Part shown: positions 1-5,175 of the stretch, in pieces
How the letters are laid out: each line of letters begins with the position of its first letter
How positions within the stretch are numbered: position 1 is the first letter of the stretch
From: Dehalococcoidales bacterium
Lineage (GTDB): Bacteria > Chloroflexota > Dehalococcoidia > Dehalococcoidales > UBA2162
DNA length: 5,175 nucleotides
NCBI GenBank assembly: GCA_020343555.1
Contig: CP070800.1
Span: forward strand, 2,037,615-2,042,789
Direction of reading: 5' to 3'
Position numbers and translations under genes: made by a program
The notes under the pieces: generated by a model
Database searches by the model: none
Told to the model about the DNA's origin: nothing
Seen by the model: only the letters and a program-made list of their open reading frames with translations

Positions 1-1
1 A

Positions 2-367
2 GGCCAGGTCTGGGAAGCGGCGATGTTCGCCAACAAGTACAAGCTCGATAATCTTATCGCTATCGTCGATTATAATAAATTAAGCCTGGATGGCCCGACC
101 GAAGAGATTATGCCGATGGCTCCTTTTGCCGATAAGTGGGAATCGTTTGGCTGGTGGGTCAAGGAGATAAACGGACATGACATGGCTGAGATCATCAATA
201 CCCTGGAACTGGCCAATAATCTGTACGGCGACGGCAAGCCGAAATGTATCATCGCCCATACCGTGAAAGGACACGGCATTCCTTCCTGGGAAGAGACTCA
301 CGTCCACCTTGCCAGGGGAGTGGGTGTCGAAGTAGGCGTTGCAGAAGGGAGAAAGATCTATGGGTAA
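2..367 (+). CDS. Transketolase, N-terminal (ThDP-binding) subunit, 5'-truncated by window edge
   Basis: This is the last 121 residues of a split transketolase's first subunit. The frame is open to the left edge, so the ATG at 23 is internal and not the start. The visible protein begins GQVWEAAMFANKYKLDNL, the second half of the thiamine-diphosphate motif whose GDG lies off the window. It continues with IVDYN (Asn at 74-76, the expected metal ligand), then DGPTEEIMPM, FGWWVKEINGHD and a late HTVKGHG stretch, all in the order seen in transketolases. Known family role: with the next subunit it moves a two-carbon ketol unit between sugar phosphates in the cytoplasm. The gene ends with TAA at 365-367, inside the start of the second subunit gene, so the pair is almost certainly co-transcribed and translationally coupled. 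The end (GRKIYG) looks like a natural C-terminus. A related ketol-transferring enzyme with another substrate is possible (see findings). Confidence 0.92.
   Translation, partial: GQVWEAAMFANKYKLDNLIAIVDYNKLSLDGPTEEIMPMAPFADKWESFGWWVKEINGHDMAEIINTLELANNLYGDGKPKCIIAHTVKGHGIPSWEETHVHLARGVGVEVGVAEGRKIYG
345..351 (+). promoter_or_regulatory. Ribosome binding site of the transketolase C-terminal subunit
   Basis: AAGGGAG lies 8 bases before the ATG at 360 and inside the coding sequence of the upstream subunit. It decides the start at 360 over the in-frame TTG at 339 and supports translational coupling of the two subunits. Confidence 0.7.
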
Positions 368-1334
368 ATACAATCAATATGTTCAGATAGGCGAGCCGGA
401 AGCGCCGAATGTTGGTTTCGAACCAGCGATGATTGAAATGGCCCAGAAAAATGAAAAAGTACTTCTCGTGCTCGAAGATATGGGCGGTCCGGGACTGAAG
501 TGGTTTACTGAAAATGCCCCGCACAGGATAGTCGAATGTGGTGTTGCCGAAGCAAATGCGGCGGTCATATGCGGCGGTCTGGCGTCCGAGGGTTTTATCC
601 CGGTCGTCCACAGTTTCGATTTTGCCCTTTTAGCCCGTGCCTACAACCAGATACGGCAGAGTATACTGGTCGACCGATTCAATGTGAAGCTGGTAGGTCG
701 GGGAGGGGCGTGGGGCGATACCGGTATCTCACATAATTACGTGGAAACCTTCGGATTTATGCGCTGCCTGCCGAACCTGATTATCCTTTCAGTGGCAGAT
801 GCGGTCGAGGCGAAGAAAGCATTTATCGCTATGATGCAGTATATAGGTCCGGTCTTTATCCGGCAGGAAGCCGGTCCGGTTCCCCCAAAGATTTATACCG
901 AAGACTACCCATTCCAGTTAGGTAAAGCCTACTCGATAAAGGATGGTAAGGACGCGACCATTATCGCGACCGGTCTGATGGTGGGTACGGCGGTTAAGAC
1001 CGAGGAAATCCTGGAGAAGGAAGGACTGGATGTAGGTATTCTGGATATTTCTACACTGAAACCACTGGATGAAAAAGCGATTATAAGGGCTTCGGTAGAG
1101 ACGGGAGCCATCGTGACTGCCGAAAACGGAATCACCATAGGTGGTCTTGGTGAAGCTGTGGCCGCGGTGCTCTGCGAGAACGCTCCCTGTCCAATGGTGC
1201 AGTTCGGTGTCCAGGACGAGTTTAGCCAGTCGGGCAAGGATTCAGATGACAGGGGTAAACTAGCTGTTCACTTCGCCCTTACTCCTGAAGACCTTGCTGT
1301 TTCGGTCAGGGAAGCGATAGCCAAGAAGAAATAA
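360..1334 (+). CDS. Transketolase, C-terminal (pyrimidine-binding plus C-terminal domain) subunit
   Basis: This complete gene of 324 residues has the usual length for the second half of a split transketolase. Residues about 15-180 form the pyrimidine-binding domain. The segment ECGVAEANA carries the Glu (E64) expected to activate the thiamine ring, and GISHNYVET (H125) followed by MRCLPN is the typical mid-domain motif. Residues about 190-315 form the transketolase C-terminal domain, with ATIIATG, GILDISTLKPLD and a GGLGEAV turn. I chose the ATG at 360 because AAGGGAG lies 8 bases upstream (345-351) and conserved similarity begins there. A TTG seven codons earlier (339) is in frame but has no comparable site. 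The gene overlaps the preceding subunit by 8 bases and is followed by a terminator at 1354. Two oddities are Thr121 where the donor-binding Asp of classical transketolases falls, and Gly257 where an EN/EH-type His is usual before the GGLG turn. Pyruvate dehydrogenase beta and DXP synthase are less likely, given the split layout and partner. Confidence 0.93.
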   Translation: MGKYNQYVQIGEPEAPNVGFEPAMIEMAQKNEKVLLVLEDMGGPGLKWFTENAPHRIVECGVAEANAAVICGGLASEGFIPVVHSFDFALLARAYNQIRQSILVDRFNVKLVGRGGAWGDTGISHNYVETFGFMRCLPNLIILSVADAVEAKKAFIAMMQYIGPVFIRQEAGPVPPKIYTEDYPFQLGKAYSIKDGKDATIIATGLMVGTAVKTEEILEKEGLDVGILDISTLKPLDEKAIIRASVETGAIVTAENGITIGGLGEAVAAVLCENAPCPMVQFGVQDEFSQSGKDSDDRGKLAVHFALTPEDLAVSVREAIAKKK

Positions 1335-1353
1335 AATTGTACTTGTGAAATAT

Positions 1354-1382
1354 AAAAAAGGGGCGTTTTACGCCCCTTTTTT
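1354..1382. terminator. Strong Rho-independent terminator, probably bidirectional
   Basis: This is a perfect 12-bp inverted repeat. The left arm A6-GGGGCG (1354-1365) pairs with CGCCCC-T6 (1371-1376 plus 1377-1382) around the loop TTTTA (1366-1370). On the plus strand the GC-rich stem core is followed by six T, 20 bases after the transketolase stop codon. On the minus strand the A6 of the left arm becomes a T tail, so the same hairpin can also stop transcripts arriving from the convergent epimerase gene. Confidence 0.92.
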
Positions 1383-1405
1383 AGCGATAATTTTCACTTG
1401 AATTT

Positions 1406-1507
1406 CTAATATCTGAACTCTAATTCCTGAACAAATATTAATTTCAAATGTTTAAAGAATTCGAATTTTGATATTGTTTAGGATTTAGTATTTCGGATTT
1501 GAATTTT
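1406..1507 (+). repeat. AT-rich interspersed repeat, copy A
   Basis: This copy shares landmarks in the same order with the segment at 2566-2680. These are CTAATATCT (1406-1414 and 2566-2574), an ATGTTTAAA / ATGTTTTAAA element, a TTCGA..GATATT-like stretch, and the exact 15-mer TAGGATTTAGTATTT (1479-1493 and 2665-2679). The landmarks span 88 bases here and 114 in the other copy, so the copies have diverged with insertions or deletions. The copy fills the space between the terminator and the epimerase stop codon at 1508-1510. No coding potential is visible. It looks like a miniature non-coding dispersed element, but two copies do not establish a mobile element. Confidence 0.55.
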
Positions 1508-2482
1508 TTACTTTAATGGTTCCATTCCCGCTTCGAGTCGGGCGTCGTTCATATGTATTTTAATCGCATCTTCGAGCGGCATGCAGGAGAAGCCGAAGTC
1601 TTCGATAGCCCGTGCCATGCTTACTTTCCAGGGCAATCCGCCACCACCTCTTCCCATCATCGGTGGATCCGCTGTACCCATTTCTATCTGGGCGTCGGGA
1701 ATATATTTCTTGACCACGTCGACCACGTCCTGGACGCTGGTAGGCGGTCCGCCGACGTTGTAGACCGGATTAGGTGATGATGGGGCTTTTATCAGGATCT
1801 TGGTGAATTTACCGAGATCATCGGCTGCTACCAGTGAGGTAAGGTTGGTCATCTTGTACTCGAATTTATAGGGTTTACCGACCGCGGCAGCAGACGGCAT
1901 ATCGGACCAGTATTGAGCCGGCGACCTGCCGCCGTGTCCGTAACCGATGCAGGGACGGACACCGGTGAAGTTCATCCCGTACTGTCGACCATACTGGTCT
2001 GCCAGTATCTCGGCAAATCTCTTGCATACGGCATAGGAATGACTTGGGACCAGGATATCATCCTCTACAACCTCCCGGTCGCCGTAAAAGTCCTGCGGAC
2101 CATATACAGTCTCAGAACTTGCATAGACGACGCGTTTCACGCCCATAAGTCGGGAGGCTTCAAAAGCATTGCACATGCCCAGGGCGTTCACCTTGGTGCT
2201 GAGACGGGGATCGGTATTAACCTCCATTCCCATGATGAATGCCCAGTTTACCAGGCCGTCGGCGGGATATTGAGCCAGGGCGTTCAGGATGTCTTCGAGT
2301 TCGGAAACATTTCCACGGACGTAGTTGAACTTTTCCTCATGTTTTTCAATGGTTTTCATAAACCATGCCGTCGGTGGTGCCAGGTCAACCGAGGTGACTC
2401 CGGTAACCTCCGGATCTTCGAGAAGATGGGCGATAGTTTTTCGCCCGAAGAGTCCACTTCCTCCGATTACCATTACGTTCAT
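1508..2482 (-). CDS. NAD-dependent epimerase/dehydratase, extended SDR family
   Basis: This 324-residue protein is a cytoplasmic oxidoreductase of the nucleotide-sugar epimerase/dehydratase type. A Rossmann fold opens at the N-terminus with GGSGLFG (residues 7-13, the GxxGxxG dinucleotide motif). Asp33 at the end of the second strand favours NAD over NADP. ASSETVYG (121-128) supplies the catalytic Ser123, and Y150 with K154 (YAVCK) completes the Ser-Tyr-Lys set. RP at 176-177 is the usual residue pair at the start of the substrate region. A glycine-rich loop (PPMMGRGGGG, about 273-282) precedes the C-terminal segment. I chose the start at 2482 because AAGGAGGG lies just upstream (2487-2494) and the Rossmann strand starts at once. 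An in-frame ATG 28 codons earlier would add unconserved residues and read over the likely promoter. The substrate cannot be told from the sequence. UDP-sugar 4-epimerase-like or dehydratase-like chemistry are both possible. The neighbour larA is on the same strand 195 bases upstream. Confidence 0.9.
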   Translation of the reverse strand: MNVMVIGGSGLFGRKTIAHLLEDPEVTGVTSVDLAPPTAWFMKTIEKHEEKFNYVRGNVSELEDILNALAQYPADGLVNWAFIMGMEVNTDPRLSTKVNALGMCNAFEASRLMGVKRVVYASSETVYGPQDFYGDREVVEDDILVPSHSYAVCKRFAEILADQYGRQYGMNFTGVRPCIGYGHGGRSPAQYWSDMPSAAAVGKPYKFEYKMTNLTSLVAADDLGKFTKILIKAPSSPNPVYNVGGPPTSVQDVVDVVKKYIPDAQIEMGTADPPMMGRGGGGLPWKVSMARAIEDFGFSCMPLEDAIKIHMNDARLEAGMEPLK

Positions 2483-2486
2483 AATT

Positions 2487-2494
2487 CCCTCCTT
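2487..2494 (-). promoter_or_regulatory. Ribosome binding site of the epimerase gene
   Basis: AAGGAGGG on the minus strand is a near-perfect Shine-Dalgarno sequence, about 5 bases before the ATG at 2482. It fixes the start there rather than at the longer in-frame ATG at 2566. Confidence 0.85.
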
Positions 2495-2525
2495 ATATCG
2501 AGCAGCTAAATTTTGATGGGTATAT

Positions 2526-2552
2526 ATTATACCTATGAGGGGAAAGATACAA
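2526..2552 (-). promoter_or_regulatory. Probable promoter of the epimerase gene with an overlapping palindrome
   Basis: The minus strand carries a perfect TATAAT (2531 down to 2526), placing transcription start near 2519 and leaving a leader of about 37 bases before the ATG at 2482. The -35 region is weak: TTGTAT at 2552-2547 with a 15-base spacer, or TTTGTA with 16. The -10 box is embedded in a perfect inverted repeat, GGTATA-TAT-TATACC (2519-2533), which could be an operator. This would let the epimerase be transcribed separately from larA. Confidence 0.5.
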
Positions 2553-2565
2553 ACGCCTTGAAGCA

Positions 2566-2680
2566 CTAATATCTAGGCACGAGATTCTAAATAAATACCA
2601 ATACCAAAATTCATATGTTTTAAATTTTGGGATTTAACTTCGATATTTTATAGAGCTTAGAAATTAGGATTTAGTATTTA
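2566..2680 (+). repeat. AT-rich interspersed repeat, copy B
   Basis: This is the second copy of the element seen at 1406-1507. It has the same CTAATATCT beginning and TAGGATTTAGTATTT end, and the same orientation on the plus strand. It fills most of the gap between larA and the epimerase promoter. The larA stop codon (minus strand, 2678-2680) uses its last bases. It contains an 8-bp inverted repeat, CCAAAATT (2604-2611) with AATTTTGG (2623-2630), around an 11-base loop. That hairpin is AT-rich and weak, and at best a poor terminator for larA. Confidence 0.5.
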
Positions 2681-3943
2681 AGGGAAAGGTATAACCAGTG
2701 GGCCTTCGGGGATAACGGCTATTGAAGCATCATTGCCAAGTCTGCGGAAAGCATCTATGAGGGATTCTTCAAAGGTGGAGAAAGGAGTCATCATCATATC
2801 CCGTATGATACTATAATCCATACCGGATACCACGTAGATATCATTCTTACACTGGATATTCGCCAGTATCTGGTTCTGCCACTGGACGCCGGTGGGTTGT
2901 TCGTCGCTAATACTATCGAGTACTTCTTGTGGTGAATTAGCTATTCGGTGCTTATCAATAAATTCTTCCGGTCCGGCACCGTCGTAACAGGCTGAACATA
3001 TGATGATGATCCCACCATCACGCGTGAAATGGGAAGCAGTCTCCATGCCCTTGACCGACTGGTAAAGATCAAGATCCAGTGGTGCTCCGCTGTTGGTGGT
3101 GATGGTGATATCCACCTTCCTGTCCAGTCTTGCACCGGCGATCTCTTTTGCTATCTCGCATCCTTTTTCGTGAGCCTGGACCATGTCGCCGGCTACTACG
3201 TGGGTAATCTCTCCCTTCTTGTTCAGGAGGACGTTCACTATGAAATCGAGTTTCGCCGCCTGGGCTATTTCTATCATATCGTCGTGGACGGGATTCCCTT
3301 TAAGAATGCCTGTCTTTGCCAGGGGGTGCTCTAGCATAGTGCGGCTGTGATTTTTATAAGCTGACCGCACGGAGAATACTCCGGGAGCGATGCTTTTCCG
3401 TCCGCCGGAGAAGCCGGCGAAAAAGTGCGGTTCGATGAATCCGGTGCTGATGCGGAAATCGGCTTCGACTACCCGACGATTTATGTCGATGGGTGTACCT
3501 CTCAAGGTTGTACCGATATTGATACAGTCATTAGTGTCATGATTCAGTACCTGGTAATTATCAATAATGTCCTTACCGAGTTTCTTTTCCATCTGTGCCT
3601 GGTTCAACGGTGGATGCAGGCCCAGGGCGAAGATGATCGTGATATTATCCCGGGGGACTTTCTTTTCAAGTTCTTCAAGAATCGGCGGGAGTATCCTGTC
3701 CTCGGGGCAGGCACGCGTATTATCGGTGACTATGATAACTACGTTGTCGTTCTCATTTACTCTATCGATAAGAGGATCACTACCTGTCGGATTCCTGAGA
3801 CTGGTAAGGATGGTTTCTTGTTCATTTTCCAAACCGGGATGCTGGTGAGTTTCTAGAACTCCGAACAGGTTTTTCTCAGGGATGTGGACAGTCTTGAATG
3901 ATTCACCGTAAGGAAGTCTGATCTCAGTAGTCTTTCCAGTCAT
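2678..3943 (-). CDS. larA: LarA-family nickel-dependent 2-hydroxyacid racemase (lactate racemase-like, DUF2088)
   Basis: This 421-residue protein has the length usual for LarA. Family knowledge: LarA enzymes racemise or epimerise 2-hydroxyacids by hydride transfer, using a nickel pincer nucleotide covalently bound to a Lys. The residues known in the Lactobacillus enzyme (R75, H108, H174, K184, H200, Q295, K298, from memory) have clear counterparts. These are R77 in TDNTRACP, H110 in GLHPP, H173 and K183 in EPHFFAGFSGGRKS, H199 in KNHSR, Q295 and K298 in YQSVKG. Residues up to about 210 form the N-terminal domain, and the GILKGNPVHDD stretch leads into the C-terminal domain. There is no signal peptide, so it is cytoplasmic. 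The start at 3943 has GAGGTG 6 bases upstream (3950-3955). No larB, larC or larE cofactor gene is present in the window. The substrate is undetermined: lactate, malate or other hydroxyacids and sugar acids are all used within this family. It is divergent from the permease gene and codirectional with the epimerase. Confidence 0.92.
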   Translation of the reverse strand: MTGKTTEIRLPYGESFKTVHIPEKNLFGVLETHQHPGLENEQETILTSLRNPTGSDPLIDRVNENDNVVIIVTDNTRACPEDRILPPILEELEKKVPRDNITIIFALGLHPPLNQAQMEKKLGKDIIDNYQVLNHDTNDCINIGTTLRGTPIDINRRVVEADFRISTGFIEPHFFAGFSGGRKSIAPGVFSVRSAYKNHSRTMLEHPLAKTGILKGNPVHDDMIEIAQAAKLDFIVNVLLNKKGEITHVVAGDMVQAHEKGCEIAKEIAGARLDRKVDITITTNSGAPLDLDLYQSVKGMETASHFTRDGGIIIICSACYDGAGPEEFIDKHRIANSPQEVLDSISDEQPTGVQWQNQILANIQCKNDIYVVSGMDYSIIRDMMMTPFSTFEESLIDAFRRLGNDASIAVIPEGPLVIPFP

Positions 3944-4110
3944 TGTTTCACCTCTATTCTATCATGTGGAAGAAATCCTTTTAAAATCCGGTTACTCTGA
4001 ACAATTATGAGAATAAAATTAATATTTGGTTAACATTATAAATAGTTTATTAGTTAAATTTTATTTAAAATGTTGTATTTTCCTATTTTATCTGCTATAG
4101 TAACCGTCAA
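3944..4110. other. AT-rich divergent intergenic region between larA and the permease gene
   Basis: This 167-base gap is almost pure A/T between about 4010 and 4095 and must hold the start signals of both divergent genes. For larA, the minus strand has GAGGTG at 3955-3950 and a perfect TATAAT at 4040-4035. That would give a leader of about 85 bases, but no good -35 box accompanies it. I see no tRNA, small open frame or convincing operator here. Confidence 0.6.
4073..4101 (+). promoter_or_regulatory. Probable promoter of the permease gene
   Basis: TTGTAT (4073-4078) is separated by 17 bases from TATAGT (4096-4101). The -10 box matches the consensus at 5 of 6 positions, the -35 box only at its TTG. 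Transcription would start near 4108, within a few bases of the ATG at 4111, implying a leaderless or nearly leaderless messenger. Confidence 0.5.
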
Positions 4111-5175
4111 ATGTCCCTTCTGCTCTCTGCATGGCAGATTGTCATAAAAAGAAGTCTGGCTAACTGGCGCCTGTTATCAACGGTGCTGGTTGGCGTGATC
4201 GTAGCGGTCGCGTTGCTTTCGAGTGCGCCACTATACTCGAACGCAATTAACGATCTCGGTCTCAAGCACACCCTTGAAAACAGAGTAATTGAACTGATCG
4301 ACCTGCAGGTCTATGCGCCGAATTACTTCGTGAACCAGGAAGAATATAACGAAGCGACAGCTCTAATCGAGCAGCAGGTATCGAAAAATATCCGGCCGGT
4401 TATCCGTCAGCAGGAAACCTGGGTGAAGTCACAGACTTTTTATGCCTATTATACCGATCGCCCTACTCCGGGAGGACAGTTTCAGCCAAAAGGGCATTTC
4501 CAGGTATTTTCTAACCTGATAGACCATATAGATATCATAGACGGGCGTTACTATGAATCAGCACCGGCAGGTCTGACCGAAGAGCAACTGGAAGATCCGA
4601 ATTTCTCGATCGAAGGTATGATAGGCACAGAAACAGCCGAGAAATTCCAGGTAGGAGTTGGCGACTTTCTTGTTTTCGAAGGAGGTTACGGTGATAACAG
4701 GAACCGGTTAATGATCGAACTTGTTGCCATTATCGATCCGAAAGATCCCAACGATGAATTCTGGTTCCTTAATACCGATATTTTTACAGTGCCGCAAGGG
4801 TCAGAAGAACCTCCGATAGCTCCCATATTTATTACTCAAGAGACTCTCTTCAATGTCTATCCTTATATGTTCAAAGATGGAAGGGCTACTTTTAACTGGC
4901 TGTATTTCGTAGATATAGAAAAAGTCAATTCAACGAACGCTGAAACGATCAAGAATGCCATCCGACGGATGGAAAAACAACTACTGACCAATCTGCCAAG
5001 GTCAGGACTGTTTACCATCCTGGACAGCATTATTATTGAATACCAGGGTAAATTGATGTTTACCCAGATCCCTCTTTTCCTGATAGTATTCCAGATCGCA
5101 GCGATTATTCTCTACTACCTGATTACCGTATCAAATATGCTAATAGACAGGCAGCAAGGGGAGATATCGTTGTTC
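4111..5175 (+). CDS. ABC transporter permease, FtsX/MacB type, 3'-truncated by window edge
   Basis: An uninterrupted frame of 355 codons runs off the right edge. The N-terminus is a short cytoplasmic stretch (SAWQIVIKRSLANWR) followed by a first membrane segment at about residues 21-41, ending in APLYSNAI. An extracytoplasmic domain of roughly 270 residues follows (about 44-315). A second membrane segment comes at about 318-341, followed by DRQQGEISLF, which matches the charged R-x-x-E-I-x-L turn that follows this segment in FtsX-family permeases. Known family role: such permeases work with an ATPase of the LolD/MacB type in export, lipoprotein handling or mechanotransmission. The remaining segments and any ATPase gene lie beyond the window. 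ATG 4111 is the first possible ATG, GTG or TTG start after an in-frame stop at 4066-4068. No Shine-Dalgarno sequence precedes it. The specific cargo cannot be told. The family call rests on topology and the post-TM2 motif. Confidence 0.82.
   Translation, partial: MSLLLSAWQIVIKRSLANWRLLSTVLVGVIVAVALLSSAPLYSNAINDLGLKHTLENRVIELIDLQVYAPNYFVNQEEYNEATALIEQQVSKNIRPVIRQQETWVKSQTFYAYYTDRPTPGGQFQPKGHFQVFSNLIDHIDIIDGRYYESAPAGLTEEQLEDPNFSIEGMIGTETAEKFQVGVGDFLVFEGGYGDNRNRLMIELVAIIDPKDPNDEFWFLNTDIFTVPQGSEEPPIAPIFITQETLFNVYPYMFKDGRATFNWLYFVDIEKVNSTNAETIKNAIRRMEKQLLTNLPRSGLFTILDSIIIEYQGKLMFTQIPLFLIVFQIAAIILYYLITVSNMLIDRQQGEISLF

Noticed and set aside
23..25. ATG at 23 as the start of the first transketolase subunit
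   Set aside because: It falls inside the conserved EGQVWEAAMFA segment, and the frame stays open to the window edge. The gene is cut, not short.
339..359. TTG start for the transketolase C-terminal subunit
   Set aside because: ATG at 360 has AAGGGAG at proper distance. The TTG adds seven residues encoded by the ribosome-binding region.
1913..2509. A 198-codon open frame on the plus strand
   Set aside because: It lies antisense to the well-supported epimerase, has no ribosome binding site, and shows no recognisable protein motif. It is a shadow of the real gene.
2483..2566. Longer epimerase start 28 codons upstream (ATG at 2566 on the minus strand)
   Set aside because: The added residues precede a canonical Rossmann start, overlap the probable -10 box and lack a ribosome binding site. 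AAGGAGGG directly precedes the ATG at 2482.
2604..2630. CCAAAATT/AATTTTGG hairpin as the larA terminator
   Set aside because: The stem is only 8 bp, mostly A/T, with an 11-base loop and no clean T-run after it. It is too weak to call, so larA-epimerase read-through cannot be excluded.
3425..3856. A 143-codon open frame on the plus strand
   Set aside because: It is antisense to larA, whose active-site residues are conserved across this stretch. No start signal or family resemblance supports it.
3979..3986. TTTTAAAA palindrome upstream of larA as an operator
   Set aside because: An 8-base A/T palindrome is expected by chance in such AT-rich DNA.

Overview
The window is a 5.2 kb piece of bacterial chromosome. 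It holds five protein genes separated by short, AT-rich, non-coding gaps. Coding DNA is of roughly balanced base composition, while the gaps are strongly AT-rich. A two-subunit transketolase, a LarA-type racemase and an FtsX-type permease with one very large extracellular domain together remind me of Chloroflexota (Dehalococcoidia/SAR202-like or related). This is an impression from protein style only. There is no rRNA or other phylogenetic marker here.

Layout from left to right. (1) Plus strand, 2-1334: the tail of a transketolase N-terminal (thiamine-diphosphate binding) subunit, cut by the left edge, overlaps by 8 bases a complete transketolase C-terminal subunit gene. They form one translationally coupled pair, closed by a strong hairpin terminator at 1354-1382. 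(2) Minus strand, 1508-2482: an NAD-dependent epimerase/dehydratase of the extended SDR family with its own promoter-like sequence. (3) Minus strand, 2678-3943: a LarA-family, nickel-pincer-cofactor-dependent 2-hydroxyacid racemase with all recognised active-site residues. (4) Plus strand, 4111 to the right edge: the N-terminal 355 residues of an FtsX/MacB-type ABC transporter permease, divergent from larA and apparently without a ribosome binding site. Two diverged copies of an AT-rich interspersed repeat lie directly behind the 3' ends of the epimerase and racemase genes, in the same orientation relative to each gene.

The transketolase pair, sugar-nucleotide-type epimerase and 2-hydroxyacid racemase suggest carbohydrate or hydroxy-acid metabolism, but they sit on opposite strands and no shared pathway can be proven from the window. 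The most interesting details are three. The transketolase substrate pocket departs from the canonical one where the donor sugar is recognised. The LarA homologue has no cofactor genes beside it, so its substrate is open. The repeat family abuts stop codons. I did not find a clearly new multi-gene system.
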